A stretch of DNA of 64,000 nucleotides from Morganella sibonii. GTDB lineage: Bacteria > Pseudomonadota > Gammaproteobacteria > Enterobacterales > Enterobacteriaceae. The notes beneath the pieces were generated by a model that was not told where the DNA came from, did not search any database, and worked only from the letters and a program-made list of their open reading frames with translations. Numbering within the stretch: position 1 is the stretch's first letter; each line of letters starts with the position of its first letter. This document shows positions 41,654 through 50,196 of this stretch, one piece after another. The stretch is from NCBI RefSeq assembly GCF_040560245.1, contig NZ_JAKMWP010000006.1; one strand, 5' to 3'. The position numbers were made by a program, and so were the translations under genes.

Positions 41654-43273
41654 ATGATGATGAGAAGCGCCAAACGTAAGACAGGATTAGCGAAGCTGGG
41701 CATTACACTGGTTGCTCTGGCGGTGTCTGCAAGCGTCAATGCGGCGGGAACGCTGGTTTTTTGTTCTGAGGGATCACCGGAAGGGTTTAACCCGCAGCTG
41801 TTCACCTCAGGAACCACCTATGATGCCAGCTCCGTGCCGCTGTATAACCGGCTGGTCGAGTTTAAAGCCGGTACCACAGAGCTGGAGCCGGGCCTGGCTG
41901 AATCCTGGGAAGTGAGTGAAGACGGAAAAACCTATACTTTCCACCTGCGTAAAGGGGTGAAATTCCACAGCAGCAAGGAATTTAAACCAACCCGCGATTT
42001 AAATGCTGATGATGTGATCTTTACTTTCGATCGTCAGAAAAACCCGGATAACCCGTATCACAAAGTATCCGGCGGCAGTTATGAATATTTCAGCGGTATG
42101 GATATGGACAAGATCATCGACAAGGTTGAGAAAGTCGATGATAACACCGTCCGTTTTCAGCTTAGCCGCTCTGAAGCGCCATTCCTGGCCAACCTCGGTA
42201 TGGACTTTGCCTCGATTCTCTCCGCAGAATATGCCGATCAGATGCTGAAAGCCGGTACACCGGAGAAAGTGGATCTGAACCCGATCGGTACAGGGCCGTT
42301 TGTGTTACAGCAGTACCAGAAAGACTCCCGTATCCTGTATAAAGCTAATGATGATTACTGGAACGGTAAGCCGAAAATTGACCGCCTGGTCTTCTCCATC
42401 ACACCGGACGCTTCTGTCCGCTACGCCAAATTACAGAAGAATGAGTGCCAGGTGATGCCGTACCCGAATCCGGCTGATCTGGAGCGTATGCGTGCGGATA
42501 AAAACATTGTTCTCAAAGAGCAGCCGGGCCTGAACGTCGGCTATCTCTCCTATAACGTCACGAAAAAACCGCTGGATAACGTCAAAGTCCGTCAGGCGCT
42601 GAATATGGCCGTTAATAAAGATGCCATTATTGACGCGGTTTATCAGGGTGCAGGCCAGAAAGCGAAAAACCTGATCCCGCCGACCATGTGGGGTTATAAC
42701 AACGGTATCGAAGACTATCCGTATGATCCGGAGAAAGCCAAAGCACTGCTGAAAGAAGCGGGTATGGAAAACGGCTTTGAAATCGACCTGTGGGCGATGC
42801 CGGTTCAGCGTCCGTATAACCCGAACGCCCGCCGTATGGCTGAGATGATCCAGGCAGACTGGGCGAAAGTCGGCGTGAAAGCCAAGATTGTGACCTATGA
42901 GTGGGGTGAGTACCTCAAGCGCGCGAAAGCGGGTGAGCCTCAGACCGTCATGATGGGCTGGACCGGTGATAACGGGGATCCGGATAACTTCTTCGCCACA
43001 CTCTTCAGCTGTGCGGCCAAAGAGCAGGGTTCGAACTACTCGAAATGGTGTGATCAGTCCTTTGAAAACATCATTCAGCCGGCACGCACCACGGCTGATC
43101 CGAAAGAGCGCGCCAAGCTGTATGAACAGGCTCAGGTAGTGATGAAAGATCAGGCACCTGCGCTGATCGTTGCGCACTCCACCGTGTTTGAGCCGGTTCG
43201 CAAAGAAGTGAAAGGCTATGTGGTGGATCCGCTGGGTAAACACCACTTTGACAATGTCTCTATCGAAAAATAA
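41654..43273 (+). CDS. dppA: Dipeptide-binding protein DppA
   Basis: Periplasmic dipeptide/haem-binding protein of 539 aa, family 5 solute-binding protein. Signal peptide MMMRSAKRKTGLAKLGITLV and cleavage near SVNA. The mature sequence starts GTLVFCSEGSPEGFNPQLFTSGTTYDASS and contains the family signature WEVSEDGKTYTFHLRKGVKFH and later MGWTGDNGDPDNFFATLFSC, all as in DppA. The start at 41654 follows GGCGGAG. It heads dppABCDF; a GC hairpin at 43301-43323 and about 200 bases separate it from dppB, which allows higher DppA expression. Confidence 0.97.
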   Translation: MMMRSAKRKTGLAKLGITLVALAVSASVNAAGTLVFCSEGSPEGFNPQLFTSGTTYDASSVPLYNRLVEFKAGTTELEPGLAESWEVSEDGKTYTFHLRKGVKFHSSKEFKPTRDLNADDVIFTFDRQKNPDNPYHKVSGGSYEYFSGMDMDKIIDKVEKVDDNTVRFQLSRSEAPFLANLGMDFASILSAEYADQMLKAGTPEKVDLNPIGTGPFVLQQYQKDSRILYKANDDYWNGKPKIDRLVFSITPDASVRYAKLQKNECQVMPYPNPADLERMRADKNIVLKEQPGLNVGYLSYNVTKKPLDNVKVRQALNMAVNKDAIIDAVYQGAGQKAKNLIPPTMWGYNNGIEDYPYDPEKAKALLKEAGMENGFEIDLWAMPVQRPYNPNARRMAEMIQADWAKVGVKAKIVTYEWGEYLKRAKAGEPQTVMMGWTGDNGDPDNFFATLFSCAAKEQGSNYSKWCDQSFENIIQPARTTADPKERAKLYEQAQVVMKDQAPALIVAHSTVFEPVRKEVKGYVVDPLGKHHFDNVSIEK

Positions 43274-43300
43274 GTAAACCGGAAATCAGTGTTACCGGTC

Positions 43301-43323
43301 TGCCGCCTCCTCCGGGGGGCGGC
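43301..43323 (+). other. Intercistronic hairpin between dppA and dppB
   Basis: TGCCGCC paired with GGCGGCA through a short GC loop and no T-run. It fits a stabiliser of the dppA message or a partial attenuator, giving excess binding protein over membrane subunits. Confidence 0.6.
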
Positions 43324-43473
43324 AACCCTGTATCGAACCGCATTGCACGGACGACGCAGAACACATAATTAAAACAATATTATTCATCGTGTGAGTATAA
43401 AGGGAAAGTCCTCCCTTTCGTCCGGTCTTATGACCTGAGCGCTGTCAGCGGCCATTACAAGAGAAACAGGGAT

Positions 43474-44493
43474 ATGCTGCAATTTATCCTCCGGCGTGTC
43501 GGGATGGTAATACCGACATTTATCGGTATTACGTTACTGACGTTTATATTTGTTCATCTGATCCCGGGAGACCCGGTCACTATCATGGCGGGTGAGCGGG
43601 GGATCTCCCCTGAACGCCACGCACAGCTGATGGCGGCTCTGGGGCTGGATCAGCCATACTGGAAACAGTACCTTCATTATATCAATGGTGTCCTGCACGG
43701 TGACCTCGGCCTCTCTCTGAAGAGCCGCCAGCCGGTATGGGACGAATTTGTTCCCCGCTTTAAAGCCACACTGGAACTCGCGGCCTGCGCCATGATTTTT
43801 GCTATCTCTGTCGGGATCCCTGTCGGGGTGCTGGCAGCAGTCAAACGGGGCTCGGTCTTTGATCACACCGCTATCGGGATCTCCCTGACCGGTTATTCGA
43901 TGCCGATTTTCTGGTGGGGCATCATGCTGATCATGCTGGTGTCCGTAAATCTCGATCTGACACCGGTGTCAGGGCGCTTATCAGACAGTGTGTTCCTGGA
44001 TGACAGCCAGCCGCTGACCGGATTTATGCTGATTGATACTCTGATCTGGGGTGAGGACGGCGATTTCCATGATGCCGTGATGCATCTTATTCTGCCGTCC
44101 ATTGTGCTCGGTACTATTCCGCTGGCGGTGATTGTCCGTATGACCCGCTCGGCGATGCTGGAAGTGCTGGGTGAGGACTATATCCGTACCGCCCGTGCCA
44201 AAGGGCTGAGCCGCCTCCGTGTGATTGTGGTGCATGCACTGCGCAACGCGCTGCTGCCGGTGGTGACCGTTATCGGCTTACAGGTCGGCGTGATGCTGGC
44301 CGGGGCGATTCTGACCGAAACTATCTTTTCCTGGCCCGGTATCGGCCGCTGGCTGATCGATGCGCTTCAGCGCCGCGACTATCCGGTTGTGCAGGGCGGC
44401 GTTCTGCTGATCGCCATTCTGATTATCCTGGTTAACCTGTGCGTGGATTTACTCTACGGCGTCGTTAACCCGCGTATTCGTCATAAAAAATAA
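43474..44493 (+). CDS. dppB: Dipeptide ABC transporter permease DppB
   Basis: Inner membrane permease of 339 aa, DppB/OppB family. The N terminus (MLQFILRRVGMVIPTFIGITLLTFIFVHLIPGDPV) is diagnostic. The EAA loop is YIRTARAKGLSRLRVIVVHALRNALLPVVTVIG. Six membrane segments are expected. Length is that of E. coli DppB. It is followed after 12 bases by dppC. Confidence 0.97.
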   Translation: MLQFILRRVGMVIPTFIGITLLTFIFVHLIPGDPVTIMAGERGISPERHAQLMAALGLDQPYWKQYLHYINGVLHGDLGLSLKSRQPVWDEFVPRFKATLELAACAMIFAISVGIPVGVLAAVKRGSVFDHTAIGISLTGYSMPIFWWGIMLIMLVSVNLDLTPVSGRLSDSVFLDDSQPLTGFMLIDTLIWGEDGDFHDAVMHLILPSIVLGTIPLAVIVRMTRSAMLEVLGEDYIRTARAKGLSRLRVIVVHALRNALLPVVTVIGLQVGVMLAGAILTETIFSWPGIGRWLIDALQRRDYPVVQGGVLLIAILIILVNLCVDLLYGVVNPRIRHKK

Positions 44494-44505
44494 CAGGAGC
44501 GCACA

Positions 44506-45408
44506 ATGTCTGAAACGACAAATACTACCGTGACCAGCGCGCCTGAGCCGCTTTCCCCGCTGCGCGAATTCTGGCACTACTTCCGGCGCAATAAAGGCGC
44601 ACTGATCGGTCTGATTTATATCCTGGCGATGCTGCTGACCGCTGTTTTTGCCCCGCTGCTTGCTCCGCACCTGCCGGATGAGCAGTTCCGTGACCATTTA
44701 TTACAGCCGCCGGTCTGGCAGGAGGGCGGCTCATGGCAGTTTATTCTCGGTACTGATGATATCGGCCGCGATATTCTGTCACGCCTGATGTACGGCGCCC
44801 GGCTTTCGCTGCTGGTCGGCTGTCTGGTGGTGGCGTTATCGCTGCTGCTGGGTGTGGTGATTGGTCTGGCGGCCGGGTATTTCGGCGGCTGGGTTGATGC
44901 CCTGATCATGCGTATCGTCGATATTATGCTGGCACTGCCGAGCCTGCTGCTGGCGCTGGTACTGGTGGCGATTTTTGGCCCGTCGATTGTTAACGCCTCG
45001 CTGGCACTGACTTTCGTGGCATTGCCGCACTATATCCGTCTGACCCGCGCGGCGGTGCTGACTGAAGTAAGCCGTGACTATGTGACTGCCTCTGCGGTGG
45101 CGGGTGCAGGCCCGGTGCGCCAGATGTTTGTCAATATTCTGCCGAATTGCCTGGCACCGCTGATTGTGCAGGCATCTCTGGGGTTCTCCAACGCTATTCT
45201 GGACATGGCAGCATTAGGTTTCCTCGGGATGGGGGCACAGCCGCCGACACCGGAGTGGGGAACCATGCTGTCTGATGTTTTACAGTTTACGCAGAGCGCG
45301 TGGTGGGTGGTGACTTTCCCCGGCCTGGCGATTTTACTGACGGTACTGGCGTTTAACCTGATGGGCGACGGATTGCGTGATGCCCTTGATCCTAAGCTTA
45401 AGCAGTAG
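44506..45408 (+). CDS. dppC: Dipeptide ABC transporter permease DppC
   Basis: Inner membrane permease of 300 aa, DppC/OppC family (E. coli 300). It has the N-terminal cytoplasmic segment and the OppC_N helix (FWHYFRRNKGALIGLIYILAMLLTAVFAPLLAPH), the LGTDDIGRDILSRLMYGARLSL block and an EAA loop (YVTASAVAGAGPVRQMFVNILPNCLAPLIVQ). It forms the translocation channel with DppB. A ribosome site (CAGGAG) precedes the start. The dppD start lies 10 bases after its stop. Confidence 0.97.
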   Translation: MSETTNTTVTSAPEPLSPLREFWHYFRRNKGALIGLIYILAMLLTAVFAPLLAPHLPDEQFRDHLLQPPVWQEGGSWQFILGTDDIGRDILSRLMYGARLSLLVGCLVVALSLLLGVVIGLAAGYFGGWVDALIMRIVDIMLALPSLLLALVLVAIFGPSIVNASLALTFVALPHYIRLTRAAVLTEVSRDYVTASAVAGAGPVRQMFVNILPNCLAPLIVQASLGFSNAILDMAALGFLGMGAQPPTPEWGTMLSDVLQFTQSAWWVVTFPGLAILLTVLAFNLMGDGLRDALDPKLKQ

Positions 45409-45418
45409 AGGTGCAGAC

Positions 45419-46402
45419 ATGGCGTTATTAACAGTTGATAAATTATCTGTTCACTTCGGTGAAAAAGAGATGCCATTCCGCGCCGTTGACCGGATCAGTT
45501 ATCAGGTTGAGGAAGGCGAGGTGCTCGGGATTGTCGGGGAATCCGGCTCCGGTAAATCCGTCAGTTCACTGGCGATTATGGGGCTGATTGATTTTCCGGG
45601 CCGGGTGATGGCGGAGAACCTGGAGTTTGACGGCCGCCATCTGCTGACTATCTCAGAAAAAGAGCGGCGCGAGCTGGTGGGCGCGGATGTGGCGATGATT
45701 TTCCAGGATCCGATGACCAGCCTCAATCCCTGCTATACCGTGGGGTATCAGATTATGGAAGCCCTGAAAGTTCACCAGGGCGGCAACCGGAAAACCCGGT
45801 TACAGCGGACTATTGATCTGCTGACACTGGTCGGTATCCCGGATCCGAAATCGCGGCTGGATGTGTATCCGCACCAGTTGTCCGGCGGGATGAGCCAGCG
45901 GGTGATGATTGCCATGGCGATAGCCTGCCGTCCGAAGCTGCTGATTGCGGATGAGCCGACAACGGCGCTGGATGTGACTATTCAGGCACAAATTATTGAA
46001 CTGCTTTTGGAATTGCAGCAGCAGGAAAACATGGCGCTGGTACTGATCACCCATGACCTTGCGCTGGTGGCAGAAGCCGCTCATCACATTATTGTGATGT
46101 ATGCGGGGCAGGTGGCGGAGTCCGGTAAGGCGTCGGATATCTTCCGCGCGCCGCGCCACCCGTATACTCAGGCGCTGCTGCGGGCACTACCGGAATTTGC
46201 CGGTAACAAGAGCCGGCTGGCATCACTGCCGGGCGTGGTGCCCGGAAAATATGACCGGCCGGAAGGCTGTCTGCTGAACCCGCGCTGTCCGTATGCCACG
46301 GATTTATGCCGCAGCACGGAACCGGAACTGCGTACTGTCGGGGCGCGTCAGGTGAAATGTCATACCCCGCTGGATGATGAAGGGAGACCGGGCCATGAGT
46401 GA
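45419..46402 (+). CDS. dppD: Dipeptide ABC transporter ATPase DppD
   Basis: ATP-binding subunit of 327 aa, identical in length to E. coli DppD. Start at the ATG at 45419, behind AGAGGTG, giving MALLTVDKLSVHFG; an earlier in-frame start would overlap dppC. Walker A GESGSGKS, the signature LSGGMSQR, Walker B LLIADEPTTALD and the H-loop THDL are present. A C-terminal Cys-rich peptide-transporter motif (CLLNPRCPYATDLC), a 4Fe-4S-like region of this family, follows. The end overlaps dppF by eight bases. Confidence 0.97.
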   Translation: MALLTVDKLSVHFGEKEMPFRAVDRISYQVEEGEVLGIVGESGSGKSVSSLAIMGLIDFPGRVMAENLEFDGRHLLTISEKERRELVGADVAMIFQDPMTSLNPCYTVGYQIMEALKVHQGGNRKTRLQRTIDLLTLVGIPDPKSRLDVYPHQLSGGMSQRVMIAMAIACRPKLLIADEPTTALDVTIQAQIIELLLELQQQENMALVLITHDLALVAEAAHHIIVMYAGQVAESGKASDIFRAPRHPYTQALLRALPEFAGNKSRLASLPGVVPGKYDRPEGCLLNPRCPYATDLCRSTEPELRTVGARQVKCHTPLDDEGRPGHE

Positions 46403-47393
46403 AACCACACAGCCGCTGTTACATGTCAGTGATCTGAAAAAATATTATCCGGTGAAAAAAGGTTTTTTCTCACCGGAACGGATGGTGAAAGCCCTCGACG
46501 GCGTATCCTTTGATCTGAACCGGGGAAAGACCCTGGCAGTGGTCGGGGAGTCCGGCTGCGGTAAATCGACACTCGGCCGCCTGCTGACCATGATTGAAAA
46601 ACCGACCGGCGGGGAACTGTTTTATCAGGGACAGGATCTGCTGGTGGCGGATAAACATGCAGAGAAACTGCGGCGTCAGAAAATCCAGATTGTGTTCCAG
46701 AATCCGTACGGTTCGCTCAATCCGCGTAAAAAAGTCGGGCAGATTCTGGAAGAGCCGCTGATTATCAACACATCACTCAGTGCGGCGGAGCGAAAAGAGA
46801 AAGTGCTGGCGATGATGGCGAAAGTTGGTCTGAAAACCGAGCATTACAGCCGTTATCCGCATATGTTCTCCGGCGGTCAGCGCCAGCGTATTGCGATTGC
46901 CCGGGGTCTGATGCTGGACCCGGATGTGGTGATTGCCGATGAGCCGGTATCGGCACTGGATGTGTCAGTCCGTGCTCAGGTGCTGAATCTGATGATGGAT
47001 CTCCAGGATGAGCTGGGCTTGTCGTACGTGTTTATTTCGCATGATTTATCCGTGGTGGAGCATATCGCAGACGATGTGATGGTTATGTATCTGGGGCGTT
47101 GTGTGGAAAAAGGCACTAAAGCGCAGATTTTTGAAAATCCGCGCCATCCTTACACACAGGCATTGTTGTCCGCAACACCACGGCTGAATCCGGCGCAGCG
47201 CCGCGAGCGGATAAAACTGACCGGTGAACTGCCGAGCCCGCTGAATCCTCCGCCGGGATGCGCTTTTGCCGCCCGCTGCCGTCATGCGTTCGGCACCTGC
47301 ACCCAGTTCCGCCCGGAGCTGAAATCCTACGGCGGACAGCTGATTGCCTGTTTTGCGGCGGACAGGGAAGAACAGGAAAAAACATCTGCATAA
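46395..47393 (+). CDS. dppF: Dipeptide ABC transporter ATPase DppF
   Basis: Second ATP-binding subunit, 332 aa. The ATG at 46395 lies inside the end of dppD with AGGGAG upstream; an earlier in-frame start is less likely. Walker A GESGCGKS, signature FSGGQRQR, Walker B VVIADEPVSALD and H-loop SHDL are present, with the C-terminal Cys-containing tail (GCAFAARCRHAFGTC) of peptide-transporter ATPases. It pairs with DppD to power DppBC. The operon ends at the terminator at 47446-47477. Confidence 0.97.
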   Translation: MSETTQPLLHVSDLKKYYPVKKGFFSPERMVKALDGVSFDLNRGKTLAVVGESGCGKSTLGRLLTMIEKPTGGELFYQGQDLLVADKHAEKLRRQKIQIVFQNPYGSLNPRKKVGQILEEPLIINTSLSAAERKEKVLAMMAKVGLKTEHYSRYPHMFSGGQRQRIAIARGLMLDPDVVIADEPVSALDVSVRAQVLNLMMDLQDELGLSYVFISHDLSVVEHIADDVMVMYLGRCVEKGTKAQIFENPRHPYTQALLSATPRLNPAQRRERIKLTGELPSPLNPPPGCAFAARCRHAFGTCTQFRPELKSYGGQLIACFAADREEQEKTSA

Positions 47394-47445
47394 CATTCTG
47401 TTTTACCGGAAATTACAGAAAAATATGTTTTAACTGAACACAAAC

Positions 47446-47477
47446 AGCGATAATGGAGGGCTCCGTTATCGCTTTTT
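47446..47477 (+). terminator. Terminator after dppF
   Basis: AGCGATAA..GGAG paired with CTCC..TTATCGCT, then a T-run. It closes the dpp operon. Confidence 0.85.
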
Positions 47478-47583
47478 GCTGTCTGGGGGGTGAGATTAGA
47501 TCAGCACAAAGCATAATGATGACGTATAATCACTGCGTACGACGAAAGATGTGATAACTGAATTGTAACGAAAGGCGTGGAAT

Positions 47584-48291
47584 ATGCGTGTAAAAGTCAG
47601 AAAGTCACTGACTATCAAACAGATGTCAGTTGTCGCTGCGGTGACTTTGGTGACTATCGCACTTTTTATGACGCTTCTGTTATCACATCTGATACAACAG
47701 CGAAAAGCGGATTACATCAATCAGCTTTATAACTCGTCAGTACAGGTCAGGAAACCGCTGGCAGATGCTTTGTTAGGGTCAGATTTAAACGCTGTAAAAT
47801 CGACGCTGATAACATTACGGGCCAGCGGGATTTTAGGACGCGCGATTGTGATGACGCCGGAAAATGTTCAGGTGATAAGCCTGGATTTTGCCACACACCG
47901 TCCTATTCCCGGCGCAGCAAAAATGATTTTCGGGATACCGGTTGAAATTCAGGTGCCGCTTTACGCTTACGGCGTGGCACATACCGGCAAACCCCCGCAG
48001 GGTTATCTCATTCTTCAGGTGGATGATAACCGCATATACCACTTCGCGATGAATATCGTGGCACTGATGGTGACCAGTTATCTGTTACTGGCACTGGTGC
48101 TGGTGATCGCAATAAGCTGGTGTATTAACCGCCTGATCGTGCGGCCGCTGCGTAATATGGCCTGTGAACTGAACAGTGATGAGCCTGCGGAGCAGCTCAG
48201 TTGTTCGGCATATCATGAGGATGATGAACTCGGTTTGCTGGCGAAGGGTTACCGGAACCAGGTGAACAAACATAAATCAGGGTCATCATAA
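47584..48291 (+). CDS. Truncated YhjK/HmsP homologue: membrane sensor (GAPES3-like) plus HAMP, no GGDEF/EAL
   Basis: Membrane protein of 235 aa. The N-terminal half (SLTIKQMSVVAAVTLVTIALFMTLLLSHLIQQRKADYINQLYNSSVQVRKPLADALL) resembles the sensor part of HmsP and E. coli YhjK, c-di-GMP phosphodiesterases of about 650 aa. A periplasmic domain lies between TM1 (about 16-36) and TM2 (about 155-180), followed by a HAMP-like segment (INRLIVRPLRNMACELNSDEP). The frame stops soon after HAMP, and the 163 bases before yhjJ show no GGDEF or EAL sequence. The gene sits between dpp and yhjJ, near where E. coli has yhjK, so it is probably the yhjK orthologue after clean loss of both catalytic domains. dctA is absent. 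Confidence 0.8.
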   Translation: MRVKVRKSLTIKQMSVVAAVTLVTIALFMTLLLSHLIQQRKADYINQLYNSSVQVRKPLADALLGSDLNAVKSTLITLRASGILGRAIVMTPENVQVISLDFATHRPIPGAAKMIFGIPVEIQVPLYAYGVAHTGKPPQGYLILQVDDNRIYHFAMNIVALMVTSYLLLALVLVIAISWCINRLIVRPLRNMACELNSDEPAEQLSCSAYHEDDELGLLAKGYRNQVNKHKSGSS

Positions 48292-48454
48292 AACTTCCCG
48301 GACGGTTTGCTGTCTAAACCCAGACGAATCAAAGGGACGTCCCGGAAGCCGGTCAGTTTTGCCTGTGCGTATCGTCTGACATAGCAGTATTTCCGGCATC
48401 AGTGGTAAACCTCAGAAGAAGGCATACCAGGGATTCATATTAAAAGAGGTTAGC

Positions 48455-50140
48455 ATGCAACGCTCTTATTTACGTGTTTTACTCGGTGGCGTCCTGATTG
48501 CCGTCACATCTCAGTTACACGCAGAAGCTCTGCAGCCGGACCCTGCGTGGCAGCAGGGGAAACTGGCAAACGGATTCAGCTGGCAGTTGCTTCAGACGCC
48601 ACAACGCCCGAATGATCGTATACAGATGCGTCTTTCTGTTCAGACCGGCTCCATGATGGAAAAACCGGCTGAAAAAGGGTTTGCTTATCTCATTCCGAAA
48701 GTGGTTATGTTCAACAGTCAGAGCCTGAACACACAGCAGTTATCGAACCTGCTGCGTAACGGGATAAGCCCGGATATGCCACTGCCGCCGGCGATTGTTT
48801 CTTATGATTTCACACTTTATAACCTGAGCCTGCCGAATAATAATCCGGAGGTGCTGAAAGCAGCACTGAGCTGGATGGCGGATGTCTCCGGTCACGGAAT
48901 TTTTAATCAGGAAACCGTTGCCGCCGCTCTGGCCGCACCGGATTCACCTGTCGCCACCTATCCGCCGAATATCAATGATCCTATCTGGCGCGCCCGGATA
49001 AAAGGCACCACTCTGCAGGGGTTTGACCCTGTGCCGCCGCCTGCGGGCAAAATTGATATCGAAGCGCTGAGCAACTTCTATCAGCGCTGGTACACGCCGG
49101 ATATGGCGACACTGTATGTTGCCGGTCCGGTTGATAAACGTGCACTGGAAGAGGGTATCAGCAAAGCATTCGGTTCCCTAGAAGGCAAACGTCAGGCGCC
49201 GGTCAGTGTGGCCACACTGCCGCGGATGAAACCGCGCTCAGTCCATGCCGTAAATGAAAATCAGAAAGACGACATGCTGGCACTGGTCTGGGATCTGAAC
49301 TGGTCATCTGTCAAAGATTCGGAGGCACTGAACCGTTACTGGTTAAATGATCTTGCCCGCGAAGCGATTTTCGGTTCATTACAGCAGGGCATCGGCAGGA
49401 AAAATGAAAAATTCATGGCGATGAACATGGATTGCCGGATGCAGTACCAGCGTGCCAGTTGCATGCTCAGCCTGCGTGCACCGAATGAAAAAATGCCGGG
49501 GATTGTCCCGGAACTGGCGGGTGAACTGGCTGTTCTGAAAGAAAAGGGTATTTCTGCTGAGAATTTTAATGCTCTGATTGCCATGAAACAGGCCCAGCTT
49601 CAGCAGCTGTTTGCTATCTATGCCCGTACCACCAGCGATATTCTGATCAACCAGCGTCTGATGTCCCAGCAGAGTAATATCATTGATATTCCGCCGGAAC
49701 AGTATCAGCGTCTGCGTCAGGCATTTCTGAATAACCTGACACCGGAAGTTCTGAATACCGAAATTCATGCGATTTTAGAGCAGGATACCGCATTCTTCTT
49801 TACTCAGCCTAAAGGCGAGACAGAAATGAATGTGGATCAGCTGCGCGCGCAGTTCGATAAGATAATGCATCCGGAGAAAGCCGTTGCGGCGGCGGAGAAA
49901 CAGGCTGCGGCTGATGCGGAACTGGCTGAAAAAGCCGCTGCGGAAAAGGCAGCGGCAGAGAAAGCCGCAGCAGAGCAGGCTAAAGCACAGGCAGTAGCCC
50001 CGGAGGCCGCAGAGCCGTCACCGGCGGTGAAACCGGCAGCACCGGAAGCACCGGTTCAGGCTCCGGCTAAAAAAGGCGGGCAAAACGGTAATACCGAGCC
50101 ACCGGCGGCAGATAATAACACCGACGGTGTCAGTGCCTGA
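48455..50140 (+). CDS. yhjJ: M16-family peptidase-like protein YhjJ
   Basis: Periplasmic protein of 561 aa with a signal peptide (cleavage near SQLHA). It follows the M16 zinc-peptidase fold (LANGFSWQLLQTPQRPNDRIQMRLSVQTGSMMEKPAEKGFAYLI), but the zinc motif HxxEH is missing where it should occur (AYLIPKVVM), so the protein is very probably inactive as a protease, as in E. coli YhjJ (498 aa). The last 100 residues are an Ala/Lys/Glu heptad-like repeat (AEKAAAEKAAAEKAAAEQ) and a Pro-rich tail, which make it longer than the E. coli protein. It is followed by a terminator. Confidence 0.9.
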   Translation: MQRSYLRVLLGGVLIAVTSQLHAEALQPDPAWQQGKLANGFSWQLLQTPQRPNDRIQMRLSVQTGSMMEKPAEKGFAYLIPKVVMFNSQSLNTQQLSNLLRNGISPDMPLPPAIVSYDFTLYNLSLPNNNPEVLKAALSWMADVSGHGIFNQETVAAALAAPDSPVATYPPNINDPIWRARIKGTTLQGFDPVPPPAGKIDIEALSNFYQRWYTPDMATLYVAGPVDKRALEEGISKAFGSLEGKRQAPVSVATLPRMKPRSVHAVNENQKDDMLALVWDLNWSSVKDSEALNRYWLNDLAREAIFGSLQQGIGRKNEKFMAMNMDCRMQYQRASCMLSLRAPNEKMPGIVPELAGELAVLKEKGISAENFNALIAMKQAQLQQLFAIYARTTSDILINQRLMSQQSNIIDIPPEQYQRLRQAFLNNLTPEVLNTEIHAILEQDTAFFFTQPKGETEMNVDQLRAQFDKIMHPEKAVAAAEKQAAADAELAEKAAAEKAAAEKAAAEQAKAQAVAPEAAEPSPAVKPAAPEAPVQAPAKKGGQNGNTEPPAADNNTDGVSA

Positions 50141-50166
50141 TTTTTGGTAACAATATGAAATAAAGA

Positions 50167-50192
50167 GGGTATCTGTAAGATACCCTTTTTTT
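50167..50192 (+). terminator. Terminator after yhjJ
   Basis: GGGTATCT, a 3-base loop, AGATACCC, then seven T. Confidence 0.9.
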
Positions 50193-50196
50193 ATGA

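Noticed and set aside
42431..43246. A 271-codon minus-strand frame inside dppA
   Set aside because: Antisense to dppA; no family features. The GC codon bias of dppA explains it.
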